The notes beneath the pieces were generated by a model. It did no database searches. It saw only the letters and a list, made by a program, of their open reading frames with translations, and was not told the origin of the DNA. Positions 26,539 through 35,754 of a DNA stretch of 64,000 nucleotides are shown here, piece after piece. Positions within the stretch are counted from its first letter, which is position 1; each line of letters begins with the position of its first letter. Both the position numbers and the translations under genes were made by a program. Location of the stretch: the NCBI RefSeq assembly GCF_013344475.1, contig NZ_JABUOU010000010.1, positions 115,720-179,719 of the forward strand. Direction: 5' to 3'. The DNA is from Martelella limonii. Its GTDB lineage: Bacteria; Pseudomonadota; Alphaproteobacteria; Rhizobiales; Rhizobiaceae.

Positions 26539-28374
26539 ATGTGGATAAGGGCTGTGAGCGCTGCGTGGATCGTGGTGGCGGGCGTTGTGCTTGTCGCGCC
26601 TTCAGCCTTGGCGCAAAGCGTTGAGGGCGACGGATGGCGTTATTCCTCGGCGCTGACCGGCACGCCGCAATACCCCGAAGATTTTGCCCATTTCGATTAT
26701 GTGAATATCGATGCGCCGAAGGGCGGCGAGCTGAAATGGTCGGCGACCGGCACGTTTGATTCGCTCAATCCCGTGCCCTATGGCGGCACCAAGGCGGCCG
26801 GCCTCAGTCTCGTGTTCGAAACGCTGATGGCGCCGTCGGAAGGCGAGATCGACGCGATGTACGGCCTTCTCGCCGAGGCTTTTCGATTTCCCGAAGACAT
26901 CTCCTCCGTGACCTACAGGCTGCGGCCTGAGGCGAAATTCTCCGATGGCGAGCCGGTCACGCCGGAAGACGTCGTCTTTTCGTTCGAAAGCTTCAAGAAG
27001 CTCAACGCCCTTTACGCAAACTATTACAGCCACGTCGAAAGCGCGGAAGTGACGGGCGACCACGAGGTCACCTTTCATTTCGACGAGACAGGCAACCGCG
27101 AATTGCCGCAGATCGTCGGCCAACTGATGGTCATCCCCAAGCACTGGTTCGAGGACAAGGACGGCAATGTCGTCCACGACATTTCCGCAAGCACACTCGA
27201 GAAGATCGTGGGTTCCGGTCCCTATGTGATCGACACCGTCAATCCTGGCTCCTCGATCACCTATCGTCTCGATGACAATTACTGGGGCAAGGATCTCAAC
27301 GTGAATGTCGGCCGCAACAATTTCGGCAAGATCCGCTACCTCTATTTCGCCGACAAGGACGTGGCATTCGAGGCCTTCCGCGCCGGTTCGTTCGACTTCT
27401 GGATCGAAACGAGCGCCAAGCGCTGGGCGACCGGCTACAATTTCCCCGCCGTCAAGGACGGCAAGGTTACCCGCGAGGCGGTGGAAAATCCGCTGCGCTC
27501 AACCGGCATCATGCAGGCGCTGGTGCCCAACAATCGCCGGGCGCCGTTCGATGACAAGCGGGTCCGCGAGGCGCTGATCTACGCCTTCGATTTCGAGACG
27601 ATCAACAAGAACCAGTTGAGCGACGCCTATGCCCGCGACAATTCGTTCTGGTTCGGAACCGATCTTGCCTCTTCAGGCCTGCCCAAGGGCGAGGAGCTGC
27701 AGATCCTGGAATCGGTGCGCGATAAGGTGCCGGACGATGTCTTCAACAAGGCCAACAAGCTGCCCGTCGGCGGCACGGAAGAGGAATCACGCGCCAATCT
27801 GCAGAAGGCCTTCGAGCTTTTGAAGCAGGCCGGCTTCCAGAGGCGCGGTGGCCAGCTGATCAATGCCGAAACTGGCAAGCCCTTCGCCTTCGAGATCCTG
27901 CTCGACAACCCTTCGCTTCAAGTCGTCGTGCTGCCCTATATCGAAAACCTGCGCAAGCTCGGCATCGATGCCTCGGTGCGGGTGGTCGATAGCTCGCAAT
28001 ATCAGAACCGGGTCGACAACTTCGATTACGACATGATCTGGGAACTCTGGGCGCAGTCGCTCAGCCCCGGCAACGAGCAGTTCAACTATTGGGGTTCGCG
28101 CTCGGCCGAGCAGCCCGGATCGAGAAACTATGCCGGCATTGCCGATCCCGGCGTCGATGCGCTGATCGAGAAGGTCGTGTTCGCCGATGACCGCGACACG
28201 CTGGTTGCCGCCACCAAGGCGCTCGACCGGGTGCTGCTGGCCAATGACTACATCATCCCGCTTTACTATTCGAAGGATTACCGCATCGCCTACTGGGACA
28301 CGATTACCCACGGCGACTTCCCCGAATACGGCCTCGACTTCCCCGCCGGATGGTGGTCGACGGAGGCGAAATGA
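26539..28374 (+). CDS. yejA: Yej peptide ABC transporter, substrate-binding protein
   Basis: 611 residues. A signal peptide (WIRAVSAAWIVVAGVVLVAPSALAQ) is followed by an SBP_bac_5 domain with the early pattern YPEDFAHFDYVNIDAPKGG characteristic of YejA, then SDGEPVTPEDVVFSFE and a C-terminal DYIIPLYYSKDYRIAYWD. It binds oligopeptides in the periplasm. The Yej system takes up microcin C in Escherichia coli and contributes to resistance against host peptides in rhizobia. ATG 26539 is preferred over 26506 because it has AAGG upstream and begins the signal peptide directly. First gene of a yejABEF unit, separated from yejB by a repeat. Confidence 0.95.
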   Translation: MWIRAVSAAWIVVAGVVLVAPSALAQSVEGDGWRYSSALTGTPQYPEDFAHFDYVNIDAPKGGELKWSATGTFDSLNPVPYGGTKAAGLSLVFETLMAPSEGEIDAMYGLLAEAFRFPEDISSVTYRLRPEAKFSDGEPVTPEDVVFSFESFKKLNALYANYYSHVESAEVTGDHEVTFHFDETGNRELPQIVGQLMVIPKHWFEDKDGNVVHDISASTLEKIVGSGPYVIDTVNPGSSITYRLDDNYWGKDLNVNVGRNNFGKIRYLYFADKDVAFEAFRAGSFDFWIETSAKRWATGYNFPAVKDGKVTREAVENPLRSTGIMQALVPNNRRAPFDDKRVREALIYAFDFETINKNQLSDAYARDNSFWFGTDLASSGLPKGEELQILESVRDKVPDDVFNKANKLPVGGTEEESRANLQKAFELLKQAGFQRRGGQLINAETGKPFAFEILLDNPSLQVVVLPYIENLRKLGIDASVRVVDSSQYQNRVDNFDYDMIWELWAQSLSPGNEQFNYWGSRSAEQPGSRNYAGIADPGVDALIEKVVFADDRDTLVAATKALDRVLLANDYIIPLYYSKDYRIAYWDTITHGDFPEYGLDFPAGWWSTEAK

Positions 28375-28510
28375 GAGTGCTGTTTGGTGGCGTGTCGCTG
28401 GCGGCAGAGGTCGGTCATCGTGGTTCAGGCCGGTTCGAGACGCACCGGACGGCTAACGCAAGACGGGCTTTCGAGATGGCCTCCGGGCATTGCCACGTGC
28501 TCCCGATATT

Positions 28511-28650
28511 CTCTCCCGCTTGCGGGAGAGATGCCCCGAGAGGGGCAGTGAGGGTGATGCAGCATGTCAGTCTTGTGAGGGCGCCCGCGTGGATAGGCTC
28601 CCCCCTCACTGTCGCTGTCGCGACATCTCTCCCCTCCGGGGCGAGAGGGG
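28511..28650. repeat. Palindromic intergenic repeat in the yejA-yejB gap
   Basis: The yejA-yejB gap (28375-28729) has no gene I can support. It holds an element with a perfect hairpin CTCTCCCGC-TT-GCGGGAGAG (28511-28530), a second hairpin CTCTCCCC / GGGGCGAGAG (28627-28647) and inner arms AGTGAGGG (28547-28554) and CCCTCACT (28603-28610), so the whole unit folds back on itself. Elements of this build are common intergenic repeats in Rhizobiales. It sits inside an operon and may lower expression of yejB relative to yejA. Confidence 0.7.
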
Positions 28651-28729
28651 CTTATGCGGCGATGGGTCTTCATGATGGGAGCTTCAAGGAAGCTTCGCTG
28701 CGATCCCATCCCGTCGGGAGCGCTGCATA

Positions 28730-29827
28730 ATGGGTTCCTACATCCTGCGCCGCATCCTGTTGATGATCCCGACGCTGATCGGGATCATGACGATTTCCTT
28801 CATCATCGTGCAGTTTGCCCCCGGCGGACCGGTGGAGCAGGTGATTGCCGAGATCAACGGTCAGGGCGGCGGCGCCGAAAGCCGCATTTCCGGCAGTTCG
28901 GATGCCGGGATCTCGATGGACAGTTTCAACAGCGCCGCCTCGTCCAACTATCGCGGCGCGCAGGGGCTCGATCCGCAGCTGATCGCGGATCTCGAACGCC
29001 AGTTCGGCTTCGACAAGCCGCCGCTGACGCGCTTCCTGATGATGATGCGGGACTATCTGACCTTCGATTTCGGGGACAGCTTCTTCCGCAATTCATCCGT
29101 CATCGATCTGATTATCGACAAGCTGCCGGTCTCGATCTCGCTTGGCGTCTGGGTGCTGATCCTGTCCTACGGCATCTCGATCCCGCTCGGCATCCGCAAG
29201 GCGGTGAAGGACGGGTCGCGCTTCGATGTCTGGACCTCGGGCGTGATCGTCATCGGCTATGCCATTCCGGGCTTTTTGCTCGGCATATTGATGATCATCC
29301 TGTTTGCCGGCGGCTCGTTCTTCGACCTGTTCCCGCTGCGCGGGCTCGTCTCCGACAATTTCCACCAGCTCAACTGGTGGCAGAAGGTGCTCGATTATTT
29401 CTGGCACCTGACCCTGCCGCTGGTCGCGCTGTCGGTGTCCTCGTTTGCAACGACGACGCTTCTGACCAAGAACTCCTTCATCGACGAGATCGGCAAGCAA
29501 TATGTCGTCACCGCCCGCGCCAAGGGGCTTTCCGAGCGCAAGGTGCTCTACGGCCATGTGTTCCGCAATGCGATGCTGATCGTGATCGCGGGCTTTCCGG
29601 GCTCGTTCATCCTCGCCTTCTTCACCGGCTCGCTTCTGATCGAGAATGTGTTCTCGCTCGATGGGCTGGGGCGGCTCGGCTATCTGTCGCTGGTCAACCG
29701 GGATTATCCGGTGGTGTTCGGCACGCTCTATATCTTCTCGCTCCTGGGTCTCGTCATCGGGCTTGTTTCCGACCTGATCTACACCTGGATCGATCCCCGG
29801 ATCGATTTCGAAAAGAGGGATGTGTGA
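28730..29827 (+). CDS. yejB: Yej peptide ABC transporter, permease YejB
   Basis: 365 residues with about six membrane segments. The first ([30 protein letters not shown]) matches the DppB-type N-terminus, a long insert between residues 40 and 90 is typical of YejB, and the EAA loop reads [23 protein letters not shown]. It forms the inner-membrane channel with YejE. The ATG has no strong ribosome site and lies beyond the repeat, so expression may depend on read-through from yejA. Confidence 0.95.
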   Translation: MGSYILRRILLMIPTLIGIMTISFIIVQFAPGGPVEQVIAEINGQGGGAESRISGSSDAGISMDSFNSAASSNYRGAQGLDPQLIADLERQFGFDKPPLTRFLMMMRDYLTFDFGDSFFRNSSVIDLIIDKLPVSISLGVWVLILSYGISIPLGIRKAVKDGSRFDVWTSGVIVIGYAIPGFLLGILMIILFAGGSFFDLFPLRGLVSDNFHQLNWWQKVLDYFWHLTLPLVALSVSSFATTTLLTKNSFIDEIGKQYVVTARAKGLSERKVLYGHVFRNAMLIVIAGFPGSFILAFFTGSLLIENVFSLDGLGRLGYLSLVNRDYPVVFGTLYIFSLLGLVIGLVSDLIYTWIDPRIDFEKRDV

Positions 29828-29828
29828 G

Positions 29829-30971
29829 ATGAGCGAACTCGCATTCCCTGACGCCATCGCAAACGTGCCGAAATCCGGCATCCTGTCGCCGATGAACGTC
29901 CGCCGCTGGCAGAATTTCAAGGCAAACCGGCGCGGCTTCTGGTCGCTGTGGCTCTTCCTGTTCCTGTTCATCATCAGCCTCGGCGCGGAATTCGTCGCCA
30001 ATGACAAGCCGCTGATCGCGTCCTATCAGGGCGAAATCCTGTTTCCGGTGCTGGTCGATTACCCGGAGGAAAAGTTCGGCGGCTTTCTGGCCGTCACCGA
30101 TTACCGTTCGGATTTCATCCGCGAGGAGATCGAGGCCAATGGCTGGATGATCTGGCCGCCGGTGCGCTATTCCTATCGCACCATCAATGCCAATGTTCCC
30201 TATTCCGCGCCGACGCCGCCTTTCTGGCTGATGAGCAAGGAGGAGCGCTGCGCGGGCTATTCTGAGGGCGTCGATGACCCGGCATGTGTTCTCGGCAACA
30301 TGAACTGGCTCGGCACGGACGATCTTGCCCGCGACGTGCTGGCGCGGGTGATCTACGGGTTCCGCATCTCCGTGCTGTTCGGCCTGCTGCTCACCGGTTT
30401 CTCGGCCGTCATCGGCGTCAGCGCCGGCGCGGTTCAGGGCTATTTCGGCGGCTGGGTCGATCTGCTGATGCAGCGCTTCATCGAGATCTGGTCGTCGCTG
30501 CCGACGCTCTACATCCTGCTGATCATCGCCGCGATCCTGCCGCCCGGCTTCTGGGTTCTGCTCAGCGTGATGCTGGTATTCTCATGGGTGAGTTTCGTGG
30601 CGGTCGTGCGCGCGGAATTCCTGCGCGCGCGGAATTTCGAATATGTCCGCGCCGCCCGCGCACTCGGCGTCGGCAATGGCACCATCATGTTCCGCCACCT
30701 GCTGCCCAATGCCATGGTGGCCACGCTCACCTTCGTGCCGTTCATCCTGTCGGGTGCGATCGTCACCCTGACCTCGCTCGATTTCCTGGGCTTCGGCATG
30801 CCGCCCGGCTCGCCCTCGCTCGGTGAACTCGTCAATCAGGGCAAGAGCAACCTCCAGGCCCCCTGGCTTGGCATCACCGCCTTCGTCACGCTCTCGCTCA
30901 TGCTGTCGCTGCTGGTCTTCGTCGGCGAGGCGGTGCGCGATGCCTTCGATCCGAGGAAGACGTTCCAATGA
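29829..30971 (+). CDS. yejE: Yej peptide ABC transporter, permease YejE
   Basis: 380 residues. The N-terminus (SPMNVRRWQNFKANRRGFWSLWLF) is the usual DppC-like lead, followed by a large periplasmic loop (residues about 60-150) typical of YejE and the EAA loop FEYVRAARALGVGNGTIMFRHLLPNA. ATG 29829, directly after the yejB stop, has GAGGG nine bases before it. ATG 29820 in the same frame would sit on that site. The last codons overlap the yejF start (ATGA). Confidence 0.95.
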   Translation: MSELAFPDAIANVPKSGILSPMNVRRWQNFKANRRGFWSLWLFLFLFIISLGAEFVANDKPLIASYQGEILFPVLVDYPEEKFGGFLAVTDYRSDFIREEIEANGWMIWPPVRYSYRTINANVPYSAPTPPFWLMSKEERCAGYSEGVDDPACVLGNMNWLGTDDLARDVLARVIYGFRISVLFGLLLTGFSAVIGVSAGAVQGYFGGWVDLLMQRFIEIWSSLPTLYILLIIAAILPPGFWVLLSVMLVFSWVSFVAVVRAEFLRARNFEYVRAARALGVGNGTIMFRHLLPNAMVATLTFVPFILSGAIVTLTSLDFLGFGMPPGSPSLGELVNQGKSNLQAPWLGITAFVTLSLMLSLLVFVGEAVRDAFDPRKTFQ

Positions 30972-32581
30972 ACCCGATCCTCTCCGTGAAAGATCTCTCG
31001 GTCGCCTTCCGCCATGGCGGTTCCAGCAATCTCGCTGTCGACCGGGTGTCGTTCGATATCATGCCGGGCGAGGTGGTGGCGCTGGTGGGCGAAAGCGGCT
31101 CCGGCAAGTCGGCCACGGCCGCATCGGTGCTCAGATTGCTGCCCTACCCGGCGGCGAGCCATCCGAGCGGCGAGATCCTGTTCGAGGGCCGCGACCTGCT
31201 AGAGGCTGACGACCGGACGCTGCGCGACGTGCGCGGCGGCGATATTACCCAGATCTTCCAGGAGCCGATGACCTCGCTCAATCCGCTGCATCCCGTGGAG
31301 CGGCAGGTGGGCGAGACGCTGGCGATCCATGGGGGTCTCACCGGGGCTGCCGCCCGCAAGCGCGTGCTGGAGCTCCTCAACGAGGTTGGCATCCGCGAGC
31401 CGGAAAAGCGGCTTGGCGCCTTCCCGCACGAGCTTTCCGGCGGCCAGCGCCAGCGCGTGATGATCGCGATGGCGCTCGCCAACCGCCCGAAACTGCTGAT
31501 TGCCGACGAGCCGACGACCGCGCTCGACGTTACCGTTCAGGCGCAGATCCTGAAACTGTTGAAGACACTGCAGCGCGATCACGGCATGTCGATGCTGTTC
31601 ATCACCCACGATCTCGGCATCGTCCGCAAATTCGCCGACCGGGTCTGCGTGATGACGAAGGGCAAGATCGTCGAGCATGGTCCGGTTGCCGAGATCTTCG
31701 ATGATCCGCAGCATGACTATACGAAACACCTGCTTGCCGCAGAACCCAAGGGCTTGCCGCCGGCGCACGATCCCTCGCGTGAGGTGGTCATGGAGGCGGA
31801 CGACGTGAAAGTCTGGTTTCCGTTAAAGGCCGGGCTGCTCAGGAAAACCGTCGATCACGTGAAGGCGGTGAACGGCATTTCGCTGAAGTTGAGAGCCGGC
31901 GAAACCCTCGGCGTCGTCGGCGAGAGCGGCTCGGGCAAGACCACGCTCGGCCTCGCCTTGACGCGGATGATCGCGTCGGAAGGCCGCATCGCCTTCATCG
32001 GCAAGGACATCAATGCCTATTCCTATCGTGAGATGAAGCCGCTGCGCGAGGAAATGCAGATCGTGTTCCAGGACCCCTACGGGTCGCTGTCGCCGCGCAT
32101 GTCGATTGGCGAGATCGTCGCCGAAGGGCTGAAGATCCATGAGCGCGGACTGACCGCGCGCGAGCGGGAAATCCGCGTGTCTGAAGCGCTGGAGGAGGTC
32201 GGCCTCGATGCCGCCACCCGCTGGCGTTACCCGCATGAATTCTCCGGTGGTCAGCGCCAGCGCGTCGCGATCGCCCGCGCCATGGTGCTCAAACCCCGCT
32301 TCGTGATGCTGGACGAGCCGACTTCGGCGCTCGACATGAGCGTGCAGGCGCAGGTGGTCGATCTGCTGCGCAGCCTGCAGAAGAAGCACAATCTCGCCTA
32401 TCTCTTCATCAGCCACGACCTGAAGGTGGTGCGTGCGCTCGCCAACGAGATCATCGTCATGCGGCTTGGCGAAGTCGTCGAGCGCGGTCCTGCCAGAGAC
32501 GTGTTCGAAAATCCGAAGGCCGATTACACCCGGGCGCTGCTTGCCGCCGCCTTCGATATCGAGCCCGTCGAGGCCGGCTGA
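30968..32581 (+). CDS. yejF: Yej peptide ABC transporter, ATP-binding protein (two ABC domains)
   Basis: 537 residues with two complete nucleotide-binding domains. Domain 1 has Walker A GESGSGKSA (about residue 40), signature LSGGQRQRV and Walker B LLIADEPTTALD. Domain 2 has GESGSGKTT (about 318), FSGGQRQRV and FVMLDEPTSALD. The fused ATPase is normal for YejF and supplies both halves for the YejBE channel. The start overlaps the yejE stop by four bases, so translation is coupled. It is the last gene of the unit: the urea genes start about 145 bases on. Confidence 0.97.
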   Translation: MNPILSVKDLSVAFRHGGSSNLAVDRVSFDIMPGEVVALVGESGSGKSATAASVLRLLPYPAASHPSGEILFEGRDLLEADDRTLRDVRGGDITQIFQEPMTSLNPLHPVERQVGETLAIHGGLTGAAARKRVLELLNEVGIREPEKRLGAFPHELSGGQRQRVMIAMALANRPKLLIADEPTTALDVTVQAQILKLLKTLQRDHGMSMLFITHDLGIVRKFADRVCVMTKGKIVEHGPVAEIFDDPQHDYTKHLLAAEPKGLPPAHDPSREVVMEADDVKVWFPLKAGLLRKTVDHVKAVNGISLKLRAGETLGVVGESGSGKTTLGLALTRMIASEGRIAFIGKDINAYSYREMKPLREEMQIVFQDPYGSLSPRMSIGEIVAEGLKIHERGLTAREREIRVSEALEEVGLDAATRWRYPHEFSGGQRQRVAIARAMVLKPRFVMLDEPTSALDMSVQAQVVDLLRSLQKKHNLAYLFISHDLKVVRALANEIIVMRLGEVVERGPARDVFENPKADYTRALLAAAFDIEPVEAG

Positions 32582-32604
32582 CACCGCAAGCCTTCCCCCT
32601 CAAC

Positions 32605-32620
32605 TACGTCAAATGACGTA
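32605..32620. promoter_or_regulatory. Perfect palindrome TACGTCA-AA-TGACGTA upstream of urtA
   Basis: A 7-base inverted repeat with a two-base centre, about 105 bases before the urtA start and the only clear symmetric element in the yejF-urtA gap. It could bind a dimeric regulator of urea uptake. It does not look like an NtrC site (TGCACC-type), so the regulator is unknown. Confidence 0.35.
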
Positions 32621-32725
32621 TGTGGGGTTTTCCGCCACTCAACGATAGTTGGCCGAGGCGCGCCTTCCACCGCGCCCTGACGTCCAAAAGCCATTCAGGC
32701 AAAATCGTTGAGGGGAACTGAAAAC

Positions 32726-34021
32726 ATGAATTTCACAAAGGGATTGACCAGCGCAGCACTTCTTGCAGCGCTTACCACCGCCGGCATGTCCGGGGTGGCC
32801 CATGCCCAGGAAGACACGATCAAGGTCGGCATTCTCCATTCGCTGTCCGGCACGATGGCGATTTCGGAAACCACGCTGAAGGACGCCATGCTGATGCTCA
32901 TCGACGAGCAGAATGCCAAGGGCGGCCTGCTGGGCAAGCAGCTTGAAGCCGTCGTCGTCGACCCTGCCTCCGACTGGCCGCTGTTTGCCGAAAAGGCGCG
33001 CGAACTGATCGAGGGCGACAATGTCGCCGCCGTCTTCGGCTGCTGGACGTCGGTCTCGCGCAAATCCGTGCTGCCGGTGTTCGAGGAACTCGACAACATT
33101 CTGTTCTACCCCGTCCAGTATGAGGGCGAGGAAAGCCAGCGCAACGTGTTCTACACCGGTGCCGCCCCCAACCAGCAGGCGATCCCCGCCGTCGACTACC
33201 TGATGGAAAATGACGGCGTCGAGCGCTGGGTTCTCGCCGGTACCGACTATGTCTATCCGCGCACCACCAACAAGATCCTCGAAGCCTATCTCAAGGATCA
33301 CGGCGTTGCCGAAGAAGACATCATGATCAACTACACGCCGTTCGGCTTCTCCGACTGGCAGACGATCGTTTCCGACATCAAGAAGTTCGGCTCCGAAGGC
33401 AAGAAGACCGCCGTGGTCTCCACCATCAATGGCGACGCCAACGTTCCGTTCTACAAGGAACTCGCCAACCAGGGCATCTCGGCCTCCGATATCCCGGTCG
33501 TCGCCTTCTCCGTCGGCGAGGAAGAGCTTGCCGGTCTCGACACCGCGCCGCTGGTCGGCCATCTCGCCGCCTGGAACTACTTCCAGTCCGTCGATACCGA
33601 TGCGAACTACGAGTTCATCGATGCCTGGCACGCCTTCACCGGTGACGATGCCCGCGTGACCAACGACCCGATGGAAGCCCATTACATCGGCTTCAACATG
33701 TGGGTGAAGGCCGTTGAAAAGGCCGGCACCACCGATCCGGATGCCGTCATCGACGCGATGATCGGCGTGGCTGTTCCGAACCTCTCCGGCGGCTATTCCG
33801 CGATGATGCCGAACCACCACATCACCAAGCCGGTGCTGATCGGCGAAATCCAGGACGACGGTCAGTTCGACATCGTCTACGAGACGCCCGGCCTCGTCGC
33901 CGGCGACGCATGGTCCGACTACCTGCCGGACAGCAAGAACCTGATTGCCGACTGGCGCGCTCCGATGTCCTGCGGCAACTTCAATGTCGAGACCGGGAAA
34001 TGCGGCGGCATGTCCGAGTAA
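32726..34021 (+). CDS. urtA: Urea ABC transporter, substrate-binding protein
   Basis: 431 residues. A signal peptide (residues 1-27, ending GVAHAQ) is followed by a Leu/Ile/Val-type periplasmic binding domain with urea-specific features: KVGILHSLSGTMAISE, FGCWTSVSRKSVLPVFEE, LFYPVQYEGEE and APNQQAIPAVDYLM. UrtA binds urea in the periplasm for the UrtBCDE complex. The ATG at 32726 follows GAGGGGA by ten bases. A strong hairpin lies between it and urtB, a usual way to make more binding protein than permease. Confidence 0.96.
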   Translation: MNFTKGLTSAALLAALTTAGMSGVAHAQEDTIKVGILHSLSGTMAISETTLKDAMLMLIDEQNAKGGLLGKQLEAVVVDPASDWPLFAEKARELIEGDNVAAVFGCWTSVSRKSVLPVFEELDNILFYPVQYEGEESQRNVFYTGAAPNQQAIPAVDYLMENDGVERWVLAGTDYVYPRTTNKILEAYLKDHGVAEEDIMINYTPFGFSDWQTIVSDIKKFGSEGKKTAVVSTINGDANVPFYKELANQGISASDIPVVAFSVGEEELAGLDTAPLVGHLAAWNYFQSVDTDANYEFIDAWHAFTGDDARVTNDPMEAHYIGFNMWVKAVEKAGTTDPDAVIDAMIGVAVPNLSGGYSAMMPNHHITKPVLIGEIQDDGQFDIVYETPGLVAGDAWSDYLPDSKNLIADWRAPMSCGNFNVETGKCGGMSE

Positions 34022-34034
34022 ACTGAGCTCGACG

Positions 34035-34064
34035 CCGGGCGCGGTCAGCCATGATCGCGCCCGG
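34035..34064 (+). promoter_or_regulatory. Strong hairpin between urtA and urtB
   Basis: A stem of about 12 bp (34035-34046 with 34053-34064, one G-T pair) and a six-base loop, with no T run after it. It lies 13 bases after urtA and probably stabilises the urtA part of the transcript or partly attenuates transcription into urtB. Confidence 0.6.
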
Positions 34065-34104
34065 TCAACAGGGGGGCGGCCGGACATTGCGAGGGCCGTC
34101 AAGC

Positions 34105-35754
34105 ATGGGGGCGCATATGTCCGTTTTCTTCCGCAAGCGCTATTTCAGAGCTTTCGTTTCAGTCATCCTTTTCATTCTGACATGTGCGCCCCTTTCTTTT
34201 GCCCAGTCCGACCTGTCCGGCATGATCGGTCAGTTCGGCTCGGTGCGTGGCTTCGGCGAAACCGAAGCGCTGGTAAACGAACTTGCAGCAACCGGCGACG
34301 ATGCCGCCGTTCCCGCGCTGAAGGCGCTGGCCAATGGCGATCTCTATGCCCGCAAGGATGATGGCCGCGTGTTCATCACCCGCAAGGGGTCTTCCAGCCG
34401 CAATCTTTTGCTGATCGACCCGCTGACCGGCGAGGAGGCGGGCGAGGCATCCAAGCGCGATCTCGACAAGATCAAGGTCAACAACAATCTCCGCTCCACG
34501 ATCGACGCGGCGCTGGCCGGCATGACGCTGATGAGCCCCAACCGCGCAGTCCGGCTTTCGGCGGCAGAATCGCTTCTGAAGGCACCGAGCGAGGACAATC
34601 TGGTTCTCCTCGAAAAGGCGATCGAGACGGAGGACGACAGCGAGATCGCTGCCCTTCTTGCGCAGGCGCGCGCCGTTTCCGTGCTGAATTCCGGCCGCAG
34701 CGCCGAGGAAAAGGCAGAGGCAATCTCGGATATCGCCGACATTGGCGGCCGCGAGGCGATCTCCATCCTGTTGTCGGCGCGTTCGAGCGTCGGCCCGGAG
34801 CTGCAGGACGACATCGATGCCGCGCAGGCGAAGATCGAGAAGCGCCTCGCCTTCTGGGATGCGGCGCAGAATGTCTGGTACGGGCTGTCGCTCGGTTCGG
34901 TTCTGCTGCTGGCCGCGATCGGCCTTGCCATCACCTTTGGCGTCATGGGCGTCATCAACATGGCGCATGGCGAAATGGTGATGCTCGGGGCCTATTCCAC
35001 CTTCGTCGTCCAGCAGGTGATCCGCACCTCCTATCCGCATCTGTTCGACTGGTCGTTGGCAATCGCGCTTCCGGTCGCCTTCATCGTCACCGGCGCTGTC
35101 GGCCTGATCATCGAACGCGGCGTGATCCGCTTCCTCTATGGCCGGCCGCTCGAAACGCTGCTTGCCACATGGGGCGTGTCGCTGATCCTGCAGCAGGCGG
35201 TGCGCAGCATTTTCGGCCCCACCAACCGCGAGGTCGGCAACCCATCCTGGATGGCGGGCTCCTTCGATCTCGGCGGGCTGGTGATCACATGGTCGCGGTT
35301 ATGGATCGTGGCGTTCTCGCTTGCCGTGTTCTTCGCCCTGCTTCTCCTGATGAAGCGCTCTGCCTTCGGGCTGCAGATGCGCGCCGTCACCCAGAACCGG
35401 CGGATGGCAGCCTCCATGGGCATCCGCACGCCCTGGGTCGATGCCTTCACCTTCGCATTGGGTTCGGGCGTCGCGGGCCTTGCCGGCGTCGCGCTGTCGC
35501 AGATCGACAACGTCTCCCCCAATCTCGGCCAGTCCTACATCATCGACTCATTCATGGTCGTGGTCTTCGGCGGCGTCGGCAATCTCTGGGGCACGCTCGT
35601 CGGCGCCTTCTCGCTCGGCATCCTCAACAAGTTCCTGGAGCCCTATGCCGGCGCGGTGCTCGGCAAGATCCTGGTGCTGGTCTTCATCATCCTGTTCATC
35701 CAGAAACGGCCGCGTGGTCTGTTCGCACTCAAGGGAAGGGCGGTTGAATCATGA
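34105..35754 (+). CDS. urtB: Urea ABC transporter, permease UrtB
   Basis: 549 residues: a signal-like N-terminus (VSVILFILTCAPLSFAQ), a periplasmic helical region of about 230 residues (ETEALVNELAATGDDAAVPALKALANGD, with repeated alpha-helices), then a LivH-type permease from about residue 265 (LGSVLLLAAIGLAITFGVMGVINMAHGEMVMLGAY). The long N-terminal extension is normal for UrtB. ATG 34105 has GAGGG upstream; ATG 34117 in frame also has a G-rich site, so the start may be four codons later. It overlaps urtC by four bases. Confidence 0.94.
   Translation: MGAHMSVFFRKRYFRAFVSVILFILTCAPLSFAQSDLSGMIGQFGSVRGFGETEALVNELAATGDDAAVPALKALANGDLYARKDDGRVFITRKGSSSRNLLLIDPLTGEEAGEASKRDLDKIKVNNNLRSTIDAALAGMTLMSPNRAVRLSAAESLLKAPSEDNLVLLEKAIETEDDSEIAALLAQARAVSVLNSGRSAEEKAEAISDIADIGGREAISILLSARSSVGPELQDDIDAAQAKIEKRLAFWDAAQNVWYGLSLGSVLLLAAIGLAITFGVMGVINMAHGEMVMLGAYSTFVVQQVIRTSYPHLFDWSLAIALPVAFIVTGAVGLIIERGVIRFLYGRPLETLLATWGVSLILQQAVRSIFGPTNREVGNPSWMAGSFDLGGLVITWSRLWIVAFSLAVFFALLLLMKRSAFGLQMRAVTQNRRMAASMGIRTPWVDAFTFALGSGVAGLAGVALSQIDNVSPNLGQSYIIDSFMVVVFGGVGNLWGTLVGAFSLGILNKFLEPYAGAVLGKILVLVFIILFIQKRPRGLFALKGRAVES

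Noticed and set aside
28350..28730. A 126-residue frame in the yejA-yejB gap
   Set aside because: It is only the reading of the fold-back repeat; no ribosome site or family.
32582..32725. A guanidine (ykkC) or other riboswitch before urtA
   Set aside because: None of the conserved riboswitch sequence blocks are visible; only a short palindrome is present.
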